Shown piece after piece: positions 8,189-16,272 of a DNA stretch of 64,000 bases (its first letter is position 1; each line of letters opens with the position of its first letter). The stretch spans positions 325,401 through 389,400 of the forward strand of contig NZ_BFBP01000011.1 in assembly GCF_003112695.1 (NCBI RefSeq), written 5' to 3'. The notes under the pieces were generated by a model. The model was not told the DNA's origin. It saw nothing but the letters and a program-made list of their open reading frames with translations, and did no database searches. Origin of the DNA: Azospira sp. I13. GTDB lineage: Bacteria; Pseudomonadota; Gammaproteobacteria; Burkholderiales; Rhodocyclaceae. The position numbers and the translations under genes are program-made.

Positions 8189-9499
8189 TTACTGCAGCTC
8201 TTCCAGACGCAGGCGGGTGACCTGGCCTTGCACGGCAGCCAGGGCCTCAATCTTGGCGATGGCGGCGTCGACGTTCTTTTCCCGGGTGACATGGGTCAGC
8301 AGGATGATGTCGGTCTGCACTTCGCCCTCGCCCGGCTCCTTCTGGATCATGGCGTCGATGGAGATGGACTGGTCGGCCAGGATGCGGGTGATGTCGGCCA
8401 GCACGCCGGGCTTGTCTTCCACCCGCAGGCGCAGGTAGTAGGCGGTCTGCACTTCGGCCAGGGGCAGGATCGGCAGGTCCACCACGGCGTCCGGCTGGAA
8501 GGCCAGGTGGGGCACCCGGTGTTCCGGATCGGAGGTGTGCAGGCGGGTGACATCCACCAGGTCGGCGATGACGGCGGAAGCGGTGGGCTCGGCACCGGCA
8601 CCCTTGCCGTAGTAGAGGGTGGCGCCGACGGCGTCGCCCTTCACCAGCACTGCGTTCATGGCGCCTTCCACGTTGGCGATGAGGCGCTTTTCCGGGATCA
8701 GAGTGGGATGCACGCGCAGTTCCACTCCTTCTGGGGTGCGCTTGGTCACGCCCAACAACTTGATGCGGTAGCCCAGCTGCTCGGCGTACTTGATGTCGAT
8801 GGCATCCAGCTTGGTGATGCCTTCCACGTGGGCCTTGTCGAAGCTCATGGGGATGCCGAAGGCGATGGCGGACATGATGGTCAGCTTGTGGGCTGCGTCC
8901 ACGCCTTCCACGTCGAAGGTGGGGTCGGCTTCGGCATAGCCCAGACGCTGGGCTTCCTTCAGCACGTCGGCAAAGGACAGGCCCTTGTCGCGCATCTCGG
9001 AGAGGATGAAGTTGGTGGTGCCGTTGATGATGCCGGCGACCCACTCGATGCGGTTGGCGGAGAGGCCTTCGCGCAGGGCCTTGATGATGGGGATACCACC
9101 GGCCACGGCGGCTTCGAAGGCGACGATGACGCCCTTCTTCTGGGCAGCGGCGAAGATTTCGTTGCCGTGGGTGGCCAGCAGGGCCTTGTTGGCGGTGACC
9201 ACGTGCTTGCCATTCTCGATGGCCTTCATGACCAGGTCCTTGGCCACGCCGTAGCCGCCGATCAGTTCGACGACGATGTCCACATTGGGATCGGTGACCA
9301 CGGCGAAGGCGTCGTCGGTGACCTTGCAGGCGCCGCCGGTGACCTGGCGGGCCAGGTCCAGATTACGATCGGCCACCATGGTAATTTCGATGGGACGGCC
9401 GGCCCGGCGGGTAATTTCTTCCGCATTACGTTTGAGGACGGTGAAGGTGCCGCCACCGACGGTACCGATGCCGAGCAGGCCGACGTTGATCGCTTTCAT
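8189..9499 (-). CDS. hom: Homoserine dehydrogenase
   Basis: Reduces aspartate semialdehyde to homoserine, the branch point to threonine and methionine. The 436-residue monofunctional enzyme has the NAD(P)-binding LLGIGTVGGGTF at its N-terminus, ITANKALLATHG-like VVTANKALLATHG, the catalytic-domain GIINGTTNFILSEM, and a C-terminal ACT domain (YYLRLRVEDKPGVLADITRI, about residues 350-436), so feedback control by threonine is likely. The ATG at 9499 is preceded by AGGGA. It appears to be the last gene of an alaC-alaA-hom run. Confidence 0.96.
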   Translation of the reverse strand: MKAINVGLLGIGTVGGGTFTVLKRNAEEITRRAGRPIEITMVADRNLDLARQVTGGACKVTDDAFAVVTDPNVDIVVELIGGYGVAKDLVMKAIENGKHVVTANKALLATHGNEIFAAAQKKGVIVAFEAAVAGGIPIIKALREGLSANRIEWVAGIINGTTNFILSEMRDKGLSFADVLKEAQRLGYAEADPTFDVEGVDAAHKLTIMSAIAFGIPMSFDKAHVEGITKLDAIDIKYAEQLGYRIKLLGVTKRTPEGVELRVHPTLIPEKRLIANVEGAMNAVLVKGDAVGATLYYGKGAGAEPTASAVIADLVDVTRLHTSDPEHRVPHLAFQPDAVVDLPILPLAEVQTAYYLRLRVEDKPGVLADITRILADQSISIDAMIQKEPGEGEVQTDIILLTHVTREKNVDAAIAKIEALAAVQGQVTRLRLEELQ

Positions 9500-9564
9500 A
9501 TGCAAGATCCCTAGTTGCTGAGTTAATTATCGTGGTTGGAAAAATCGGGGGTGGTCAGTTGCCA

Positions 9565-10791
9565 TCAAGTGCCATGGCGCTTGCGGTAACCGGCCAGGAA
9601 ACGGTCGATACGCCCGACGGCATCCTTGAGGTCGTCCACATGGGGCAGGAAGACCAGGCGGAAGTGATCCGGATCGGGCCAGTTGAAGCCGGTGCCCTGG
9701 ACCAGCAGCACCTTTTCTTCTTGCAGCAGTTCGGCAATGAACTGCTGGTCGTCCTGGATCGGGTAAACCTTGGGATCCAGGCGGGGGAACATGTACAGGG
9801 TGGCCTTGGGCTTGACGCAGGAGACCCCGGGAATGGAGGTGATCAGCTCGTGGGCGATGTCCCGCTGGCGGCGCATGCGACCGCCTTCAGAAACCAGGTC
9901 ATTGATGCTCTGGTAGCCGCCCAGAGCGGTCTGGATGGCCCACTGGCCGGGCACGTTTGCGCACAGACGCATGGAGGCCAGCATGTTGAGGCCTTCGATG
10001 TAGTCGGCGGCGGGGCGACGGTCGCCGGAAACCATCATCCAGCCGGCCCGGTAGCCACAGGAGCGATAGTTCTTGGAGAGGCCGTTGAAGCTGATGGTCA
10101 GCACGTCTTCCGAGAGGGAGCCGATGGCGGTGTGTTCAACGCCATCGTAAAGCACCTTGTCGTACACCTCGTCGGCGTAAATGATCAGATTGTTCTGACG
10201 GGCGATCTCGACGATTTCCTTGAGCAGGTCGTCGGGGTAGAGGGCGCCGGTGGGGTTGTTGGGGTTGATGATGACGATGGCCCGGGTGTTCTCGGTGATC
10301 TTGGCCCGGATGTCGTCCAGGTCAGGCAGCCAGCCGGCACCTTCGTCGCAGATATAGTGCCGCGGCGTGCCACCGGAAAGGCTGACGGCGGCGGTCCACA
10401 GGGGGTAGTCGGGAGCCGGCACCAGCACTTCGTCGCCCGGGTTGAGCAGGGCGTTCATGGCCATGACGATCAGTTCGGAAACGCCGTTGCCCACGTAGAT
10501 GTCTTCCAGGCCCACGCCCTTGACCTTCTTCTGCTGGGCGTAGTGCATGATGGCCTTGCGTGCCGCGAAGATGCCCTTGGAGTCGGAATAGCCCGCCGAA
10601 TTGGGCAGGTTGCGGATCATGTCCTGCTGGATTTCTTCCGGCGCGTCGAAGCCGAAGGAGGCCAGGTTGCCGATGTTGAGCTTGATGATCTTGTGGCCGT
10701 CCTCTTCCATCTGCTTGGCCTTTTCCAGCACGGGGCCGCGGATGTCGTAGCAGACGTTGTCGAGCTTGGCGGATTTCTTGATGGGTCGCAC
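9565..10791 (-). CDS. alaA: Alanine aminotransferase, AlaA (YfbQ) type
   Basis: Class I/II PLP aminotransferase that makes alanine from pyruvate and glutamate. The 408-residue sequence follows E. coli AlaA closely from memory: KLDNVCYDIRGPVL, VGNGVSELIVMAMNALL, VPAPDYPLWTAAVSLS, VIINPNNPTGA and NGLSKNYRSCGYRAGWM, with the Schiff-base lysine at Lys240. It starts at GTG (10791) with AGGA eight bases upstream; no ATG fits. It lies 65 bp upstream of hom and 70 bp downstream of alaC, in one strand and probably one transcript. Confidence 0.93.
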   Translation of the reverse strand: MRPIKKSAKLDNVCYDIRGPVLEKAKQMEEDGHKIIKLNIGNLASFGFDAPEEIQQDMIRNLPNSAGYSDSKGIFAARKAIMHYAQQKKVKGVGLEDIYVGNGVSELIVMAMNALLNPGDEVLVPAPDYPLWTAAVSLSGGTPRHYICDEGAGWLPDLDDIRAKITENTRAIVIINPNNPTGALYPDDLLKEIVEIARQNNLIIYADEVYDKVLYDGVEHTAIGSLSEDVLTISFNGLSKNYRSCGYRAGWMMVSGDRRPAADYIEGLNMLASMRLCANVPGQWAIQTALGGYQSINDLVSEGGRMRRQRDIAHELITSIPGVSCVKPKATLYMFPRLDPKVYPIQDDQQFIAELLQEEKVLLVQGTGFNWPDPDHFRLVFLPHVDDLKDAVGRIDRFLAGYRKRHGT

Positions 10792-10861
10792 TTTGTTTTC
10801 CTGCGGGGTTGCCGGCGGAGCCGGACGAAGATCAATTCAGTTTTATTGTGCCGCCGGCTTC

Positions 10862-12049
10862 TTACTTGAGCAGGCCGTCCTTACGGAACATGTCCTTGAT
10901 GCCGCGCACAGCCTGGCGGGTACGGGCCTCGTTCTCGATCAGGGCGAAACGCACATGGTCGTCGCCGTAATCGCCGAAGCCGATGCCCGGGGAGACGGCT
11001 ACCTTGGCCTCCGCCAGTAGCTTCTTGGCGAATTCCAGGGAGCCCAGGTGGGCGTAGGGCTCGGGAATCTTGGCCCAGATGTACATGGAGGCCTTGGGCA
11101 CCTCCACCATCCAGCCCGCCTCGTGCAGCCCCTTGGCCAGCACGTTGCGGCGCAGTTCGTAGGTCTGGCGCACTTCTTCCACACAGTCCTGGGGGCCGTC
11201 CAGGGCGATCACCGAGGCCACCTGGATCGGCGTGAAGGTGCCGTAGTCGTGGTAGCTCTTGATGCGGGCCAGGGCGGCGCACAGGTCCTTGTTGCCCACC
11301 ATGTAGCCGACGCGCCAGCCGGCCATGTTGTAGCTCTTGGACATGGTGAAGAATTCCACCGCCACGTCCCGGGCGCCGGGCACTTCCATGATGGAGGGGG
11401 CGCGGTAGCCGTCGAAGACGATGTCGGCGTAGGCCAAGTCATGCACCACCAGGATGTCGTGTTCCTTGGCCAGGGCCACCACCCGCTCGAAGAAGTCGAG
11501 TTCGACGCAGCGCGCCGTGGGGTTGCTGGGAAAGCCCAGGATCATCATTTTTGGCTTGGGCGTGCATTCCCGGATGGCCCGCTGCAATTCTTCGAAGAAA
11601 TCCACATCGTCGGTCATGCGCACCGAGCGGGTGTTGGCCCCGGCGATGATGGCGCCGTAGATGTGGATGGGGTAGCTGGGATTGGGCACCAGCACCGTGT
11701 CGCCCCGGTCCAGAGTGGCCAGCATGAGGTGGGCCAGGCCCTCCTTGGAGCCGATGGTGACCACGGCTTCGCTGTCCGGGTCGAAGGCCACGTTGTAGCG
11801 GCGCAGGTACCAGTCGCAGATGGCCTTGCGCAGGCGGGGGATACCCTTGGAAACGGAATAGCCGTGGGTGTCGCCGCGCTGGGTGGCGTCCACCATCTTG
11901 TCCACAATGTGTTTCGGCGTGGCGCCGTCCGGGTTGCCCATGGACATGTCGATGATGTCTTCACCGCGGCGACGCGCGGCCATCTTCAACTCAGCAGTGA
12001 TGTTGAATACGTAAGGCGGCAGGCGCTTGATGCGGGGAAAGTCTTTCAT
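10862..12049 (-). CDS. alaC: Alanine aminotransferase, AlaC (YfdZ) type
   Basis: A second, more distantly related PLP aminotransferase of 395 residues: [19 protein letters not shown] at the N-terminus, [52 protein letters not shown] and [17 protein letters not shown] (Schiff-base Lys238) are AlaC signatures. Together with alaA it would cover alanine synthesis and balance pyruvate and glutamate pools. The ATG at 12049 gives the family length; the open frame continues 216 codons further but only as antisense to the divergent gene. It shares its upstream region with the Mth938-domain gene. Confidence 0.92.
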   Translation of the reverse strand: MKDFPRIKRLPPYVFNITAELKMAARRRGEDIIDMSMGNPDGATPKHIVDKMVDATQRGDTHGYSVSKGIPRLRKAICDWYLRRYNVAFDPDSEAVVTIGSKEGLAHLMLATLDRGDTVLVPNPSYPIHIYGAIIAGANTRSVRMTDDVDFFEELQRAIRECTPKPKMMILGFPSNPTARCVELDFFERVVALAKEHDILVVHDLAYADIVFDGYRAPSIMEVPGARDVAVEFFTMSKSYNMAGWRVGYMVGNKDLCAALARIKSYHDYGTFTPIQVASVIALDGPQDCVEEVRQTYELRRNVLAKGLHEAGWMVEVPKASMYIWAKIPEPYAHLGSLEFAKKLLAEAKVAVSPGIGFGDYGDDHVRFALIENEARTRQAVRGIKDMFRKDGLLK

Positions 12050-12112
12050 GGGGGCAGGTAAATCCGGCTGTCGGCAACGCGCCGGCCGGGCCGGACGGGC
12101 GCGTAAAAAGGC

Positions 12113-12118
12113 TATAAT
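12113..12118 (+). promoter_or_regulatory. -10 element for the Mth938-domain gene
   Basis: A perfect TATAAT in the divergent region 40 bp before the ATG at 12158. No good -35 box is seen at 16-18 bp. Confidence 0.4.
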
Positions 12119-12157
12119 CCTACCCTTTCTTCCCCGGTTTGTGCACCGCAGCCGACC

Positions 12158-12541
12158 ATGAAGCTCCATCGCGACAATACTGACGGCCATTACGCCTTTT
12201 CCGGCTATGGCGACGACTACGTGGCCATCAACGGCAACCGCCTGCAGGGCAATCTGGTGGTGCTGCCCCGGCGGCTGATCCGGGATTGGACCCAGGCCAC
12301 CTTCGAAACCCTGAGCCAGGCCGATTTCGATGCCCTGGCGGAGTTGGGGGTGGAGATCATGATTCTCGGCACCGGCGCCAGGCAGCGCTTCCCTCATCCC
12401 CAACTGCTGCAAGGCCTGATGCGGGCTGGTATCGGCCTGGAGGTGATGAATACCCAGGCTGCCTGCCGCACCTACAATATCCTCGCCGCCGAAGGCCGCA
12501 GTGTCGGCTGCGCCCTGTTGCAGGATTCGGTCACCCCGTGA
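12158..12541 (+). CDS. Mth938-like domain-containing protein
   Basis: A 127-residue protein of the MTH938/NDUFAF3 fold. Diagnostic stretches are [22 protein letters not shown] near the N-terminus, [17 protein letters not shown] (the conserved 'llGTG' turn) and the C-terminal [22 protein letters not shown]. In bacteria the family is widespread, but its biochemical role is not settled; the mitochondrial relative assists respiratory complex I assembly. It begins a plus-strand run and the next gene starts 7 bp after its stop. Confidence 0.88.
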   Translation: MKLHRDNTDGHYAFSGYGDDYVAINGNRLQGNLVVLPRRLIRDWTQATFETLSQADFDALAELGVEIMILGTGARQRFPHPQLLQGLMRAGIGLEVMNTQAACRTYNILAAEGRSVGCALLQDSVTP

Positions 12542-12548
12542 GCCCTCT

Positions 12549-12923
12549 GTGAGCCCGATCGCCTTTGCCCTGATCCTCACCGGGGTCATTCTCAACGCCG
12601 CCGGCCAGTTGCTGCTCAAGGCCGGCACCAATGCCGTGGGCCATTTCGAATTCCACCTGGACAATGTCCTGCCCATCGGCCTCAAGCTGGCCTTCAATCC
12701 CTACATTCTCAGCGGCATGGCCGCCTATGGCGTCAGCCTGGTGGTGTGGATCATGGCCCTCTCCCGGGTACCGGTCTCCATCGCCTACCCCATGCTTTCC
12801 ATTGGCTACGTCATCAACGCCTTCATCGCCTGGCACTGGTTCGGCGAGGCCCTCTCCCTGGAGAAGCTGGCGGGCATCGGCCTGATCGTCCTGGGCGTTT
12901 ACGTCATCACCCGTACCGCCTGA
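12549..12923 (+). CDS. Small four-helix EamA/ArnE-F-like transporter
   Basis: A 124-residue integral membrane protein with four predicted helices. The segment [19 protein letters not shown] and the ending [13 protein letters not shown] resemble the ArnE/ArnF subunits that flip undecaprenyl-phosphate-aminoarabinose, and more broadly SMR/EamA half-size carriers. The only start that begins at the first helix is GTG at 12549; an ATG at 12501 overlaps the previous gene. The next gene is ArnD-like, which favours a lipid-linked sugar role, but no other arn gene is visible. Confidence 0.8.
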   Translation: MSPIAFALILTGVILNAAGQLLLKAGTNAVGHFEFHLDNVLPIGLKLAFNPYILSGMAAYGVSLVVWIMALSRVPVSIAYPMLSIGYVINAFIAWHWFGEALSLEKLAGIGLIVLGVYVITRTA

Positions 12924-13223
12924 TCTCCTGCAAGTCAGTAGCGCGTCAGGAGAATCCCTTACAATGAAGGCTGTCCTCTCCTCCAAGCAGGACAGTTGTA
13001 CCTTGAACGCGCGCCGGCGTTTTTCGGGGGTGTTCGCCCGGTCGAATGTCGGAGCGCGTTATTTTTCCCGCGGCTTTGCTCCCGCCCTCCCGTTTCCCCT
13101 CCCCGCGCCCTCCGCACTCCCCTTCTCTCCCATTCCTGCCGGCCAGCCCCAGACGGCCCCCGCAAGACGCCGGATTGCTTTTACAATCCGCACCTCTCCG
13201 CTCTATCCAGGCATCTTTTCGCC
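12924..13223 (+). other. 300-bp intergenic region before the ArnD-like gene
   Basis: No convincing gene: the open frames here (for example 12964-13248) are Pro/Arg/Ser-rich and lack a ribosome site. Two TACAAT sequences (12960-12965 and 13182-13187) could be -10 elements. The second overlaps a perfect hairpin, CGGATTG-CTTTTA-CAATCCG at 13171-13190, which may be an operator. Confidence 0.4.
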
Positions 13224-14153
13224 ATGTCCAGCCCTCAACTCGCCCTGAAAATCAACGTCGACACCCTGCGCGGCACCCGCAGCGGCGTGCCCCGCCTGGT
13301 GGAACTGCTGCAAAAGCACGGCGCCCAGGCCACCTTCCTGTTCTCCCTCGGCCCTGACAATACCGGCAAGACGCCGCGGCAGCCGCGCCCGGCCGGTAGT
13401 CGGAAGAAAGGGAAATCCGCCAGCAAGCCCATCTCCCGGCGGGAGCGCTATGGTTTTACCAGCCTGCTCTACGGCACCTTCCTGCCGGCCCCGGACATCG
13501 GCCGGCGCTGCGCCCACATCCTCAAGGCCGTTCATGAGGCCGGATTCGAAACCGGCATCCAGAGCTGGGACCGGGCCGACTGGCAGTTGCGCATCGGCGA
13601 CGCCGCCAATGCCTGGGTGGAAGTGGAAATGGCCAAGGCAGCCAAACGCTACGAAGACATCCTCGGCCAGCGCCCCACCGTACATGGCGCCACCGGCTGG
13701 CTGATGAACCGCCACGCCCTGCGCCTGACCCAACGCCTCGGCCTGGCTTACGGCAGCGACACCCGGGGCACCGGCCCCTTCCTGCCGGTAGTGGAAGGCG
13801 AACTGGTGGCCTGCCCGCAGTTGCCCACCACCCTGCCCCCCCTGGATGAACTCATCGGCCAGGGCGACATTACCGCCGATAACGTGGCAGACCGCCTGCT
13901 CCTGGAGACCCGCAACCCGCCGGCCGCCGGCCACGTCTTCACCCTGCATGCGGAACTGGAAGGCATGAAGTTTCTGCCGGTTTTCGAAAAACTGCTGGAA
14001 GGATGGAAGGAACAGGGCTATGCCCTGGTGGCCTGCCGCCAGCTGGCCGCCGGCCTGGACCAGGATGCCCTGCCCCGCTGCCAGGTCCTGCGCAGCGATC
14101 TGCCGGAGCAGGCCGGACAGATGATCCAGGGGCCGGAGTTCCTCGCCGCCTGA
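13224..14153 (+). CDS. ArnD-like polysaccharide deacetylase family protein lacking the metal-binding His pair
   Basis: ArnD removes the formyl group from undecaprenyl-phosphate-4-formamido-arabinose in lipid A modification. This 309-residue protein aligns from KINVDTLRGTRSGVPRLVELL (keeping the catalytic Asp of the VDT motif) through FLFSLGPDNTGK, GATGWLMNRHAL and FTLHAELEGMKF (keeping the late His). The second metal motif, HAWDH in E. coli ArnD, reads QSWDR here (codons at about 13558-13572), so both histidine ligands are gone. A Lys/Arg/Pro-rich stretch replaces ArnD residues after GPDN. Start is the ATG at 13224. It may be a pseudoenzyme or a divergent enzyme with other ligands. Confidence 0.8.
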   Translation: MSSPQLALKINVDTLRGTRSGVPRLVELLQKHGAQATFLFSLGPDNTGKTPRQPRPAGSRKKGKSASKPISRRERYGFTSLLYGTFLPAPDIGRRCAHILKAVHEAGFETGIQSWDRADWQLRIGDAANAWVEVEMAKAAKRYEDILGQRPTVHGATGWLMNRHALRLTQRLGLAYGSDTRGTGPFLPVVEGELVACPQLPTTLPPLDELIGQGDITADNVADRLLLETRNPPAAGHVFTLHAELEGMKFLPVFEKLLEGWKEQGYALVACRQLAAGLDQDALPRCQVLRSDLPEQAGQMIQGPEFLAA

Positions 14154-14252
14154 GCCGCCCGGGCACAACCTGGCAGGCGCGGAAAGCCCGGCGGATTGTT
14201 GACCGCCGCCGGCCTTTCCCCCAACAATGGGGCATCAATCATGGAGAACAAC

Positions 14253-14735
14253 ATGAGCCCCAGCCCCCTTCCCCAAGCCATTCTTGATACCCCCGTCGCC
14301 GATTTCACCCTGCCGGCCACCGGCGACTCCCCCTTCACCCTCTCGGCCCAACGTGGCCAGCACATCGTCCTGTATTTCTACCCCAAGGACAGCACGCCCG
14401 GCTGCACCACCGAGGCCCAGCAGTTCCGCGACCTCTACCCGTCTTTCCAGGCCGCTGGCACGCGGGTGCTGGGGGTTTCCCGGGATTCCTTGCGCTCCCA
14501 CGACAATTTCCGCACCAAGCAGAACCTCCCGTTTGACCTCATTTCCGATGGCGAGGAAGTGCTGTGCCAGATGTTCGCTGTCATGAAGCTGAAGAAAATG
14601 TATGGCAAAGAAGTGCGTGGTATCGAACGCAGTACTTTTGTCATCGACAGTGCCGGCGTGCTGCGCAAGGAATGGCGCGGCATCAAGGTCCCCGGCCATG
14701 CCCAGGAAGTGCTCGAGTTCGTGCAGTCCCTTTAA
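14253..14735 (+). CDS. bcp: Thioredoxin-dependent peroxiredoxin, BCP/PrxQ type
   Basis: Reduces hydroperoxides. The 160-residue protein has the peroxidatic cysteine Cys51 in YPKDSTPGCTTEAQQF. Both usual resolving positions of PrxQ are missing: the +5 residue is Gln rather than Cys, and the alternative Cys of HDNFCAKQ-type proteins is Arg (HDNFRTKQ). Cys105 (EVLCQMF) remains but is not a known resolver, so it may work as a one-Cys enzyme. ATG at 14253 has GGAG six bases upstream, better than the in-frame ATG at 14241. It is followed 29 bp later by phoH. Confidence 0.9.
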   Translation: MSPSPLPQAILDTPVADFTLPATGDSPFTLSAQRGQHIVLYFYPKDSTPGCTTEAQQFRDLYPSFQAAGTRVLGVSRDSLRSHDNFRTKQNLPFDLISDGEEVLCQMFAVMKLKKMYGKEVRGIERSTFVIDSAGVLRKEWRGIKVPGHAQEVLEFVQSL

Positions 14736-14764
14736 AACGACGTTCAACCAGACAGGACGCCCCC

Positions 14765-16204
14765 ATGGCCCGCAAACCCGCCGCGAGCAGTAAAACGGTA
14801 GCTTCCTCCACCTCCGCATCGTCCCGCTGCAAGATTTTTGTCCTCGACACCAACGTGCTCATGCACGACCCCACCAGCCTGTTCCGTTTCGAGGAGCACG
14901 ACGTCTTCCTGCCCATGATGGTGCTGGAGGAACTGGACAACAACAAGAAGGGCATGTCGGAAATCGCCCGCAACGCCCGCCAGGCGAGCCGCACCCTGGA
15001 CGACATCCTGGCCCATGCCGGCGACGAGATCGAGTCCGGTATTGCCCTGGAAACGCCGTCAAGCAAGCTGGCCACCGGCCACCTCTTCCTGCAGACCGAG
15101 GCCATCAGTTCCGAACTGCCCCAGGCCCTGCCCACCGCCAAGTACGACAACCAGATCCTGGCTGTCGTCTTCCACCTGCAGCGGCGCCATCCCAAGCGCT
15201 CGGTGATCCTGGTGTCGAAAGACATCAACATGCGCATCAAGGCCCGCACCCTGGGTCTGGCGGCCGAGGATTACTTCAACGACAAGGTTCTGGAAGACAC
15301 CGACCTGCTGTACACCGGCGTGCGTGAGCTACCGGCGGATTTCTGGGAAAAGCACGGTCAGGGTATGGAATCGGGCAAGCGGGAGGGCCGCACCTATTAC
15401 CGCATCAAGGGCCCCCTCTGCTCCCAGTTGCTGATCAATGAGTTCGTCTATCAAGAAGGCGCGCAGCCTCTCTACGCCCTGGTGCGCAGCGTTTCGGGGA
15501 AGACAGCCGAGCTGGAAACCCTGATCGACTTCACCCACCCTAAGAACAACGTCTGGGGCATCACCGCCCGCAACCGGGAACAGAACTTCGCCCTCAACCT
15601 GCTGATGGACCCGGAGGTGGATTTCATCACCCTGCTGGGCCAGGCCGGCACCGGCAAGACCCTGCTGACCCTGGCCGCTGGCCTGACTCAGGTACTGGAA
15701 ACGAAGCAGTATTCCGAAATCATCATGACCCGGGTGACGGTGCCGGTAGGCGAGGACATCGGCTTTCTGCCCGGCACCGAGGAAGAGAAAATGGCCCCCT
15801 GGATGGGCGCCCTGGAAGACAATCTGGACGTGCTCAACAAGACCGATGACGAGGCCGGCGACTGGGGCCGTGCCGCCACCCGGGACCTGATCCGCAGCCG
15901 CATCAAGGTCAAGTCCCTCAACTTCATGCGGGGCCGCACCTTCATCAACAAGTACCTGATCATCGATGAAGCCCAGAACCTGACGCCGAAACAGATGAAA
16001 ACCCTGATCACCCGGGCCGGCCCCGGCACCAAGGTGGTCTGCCTGGGCAACATCGCCCAGATCGACACGCCTTACCTGACCGAAGGTTCTTCCGGTCTCA
16101 CCTATGTGGTGGATCGCTTCAAGGGATGGGACCATTCGGGCCACATCACCCTGCAACGGGGCGAGCGCTCCCGTTTGGCGGACCACGCGGCCGAAGTGCT
16201 ATAA
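14765..16204 (+). CDS. PIN domain-PhoH ATPase fusion
   Basis: A 479-residue two-domain protein. The N-terminal PIN nuclease domain (about residues 20-150) shows FVLDTNVLMHDPTSLFRF, LEELDNNKKG and SVILVSKDINMRIKA, with the acidic residues in place. The C-terminal PhoH domain has Walker A GQAGTGKTLLTLAAGL (about residue 293) and Walker B YLIIDEAQNLTPKQMK (about 397). This PIN-PhoH architecture (PhoH2-like) is linked to RNA unwinding and cleavage in other bacteria; no separate antitoxin gene is seen. A strong terminator follows. Confidence 0.9.
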   Translation: MARKPAASSKTVASSTSASSRCKIFVLDTNVLMHDPTSLFRFEEHDVFLPMMVLEELDNNKKGMSEIARNARQASRTLDDILAHAGDEIESGIALETPSSKLATGHLFLQTEAISSELPQALPTAKYDNQILAVVFHLQRRHPKRSVILVSKDINMRIKARTLGLAAEDYFNDKVLEDTDLLYTGVRELPADFWEKHGQGMESGKREGRTYYRIKGPLCSQLLINEFVYQEGAQPLYALVRSVSGKTAELETLIDFTHPKNNVWGITARNREQNFALNLLMDPEVDFITLLGQAGTGKTLLTLAAGLTQVLETKQYSEIIMTRVTVPVGEDIGFLPGTEEEKMAPWMGALEDNLDVLNKTDDEAGDWGRAATRDLIRSRIKVKSLNFMRGRTFINKYLIIDEAQNLTPKQMKTLITRAGPGTKVVCLGNIAQIDTPYLTEGSSGLTYVVDRFKGWDHSGHITLQRGERSRLADHAAEVL

Positions 16205-16225
16205 TTTTTTTCAGTTTTCATCCCC

Positions 16226-16258
16226 CTAAAGCCGCACGTCAGTGCGGCTTTAGTTTTT
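16226..16258 (+). terminator. Rho-independent terminator after phoH
   Basis: A perfect 12-bp stem, CTAAAGCCGCAC-GTCA-GTGCGGCTTTAG, followed by TTTTT. It ends the run that starts at 12158 and lies immediately before the Shine-Dalgarno of the next gene. Confidence 0.9.
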
Positions 16259-16272
16259 ACGGAGGAATGAGC

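Noticed and set aside
12050-12697. Upstream extension of the alaC frame
   Set aside because: It overlaps the divergent Mth938-domain and transporter genes antisense; AlaC has its full N-terminus from 12049.
12964-13248. 94-codon frame in the gap before the ArnD-like gene
   Set aside because: Pro/Arg/Ser-rich low-complexity translation, no Shine-Dalgarno, and it overlaps the next gene.
14765-16204. PIN-PhoH as a toxin-antitoxin system
   Set aside because: The PIN-PhoH fusion is a common housekeeping-type gene, and no small antitoxin frame precedes it; the upstream gene is a peroxiredoxin.
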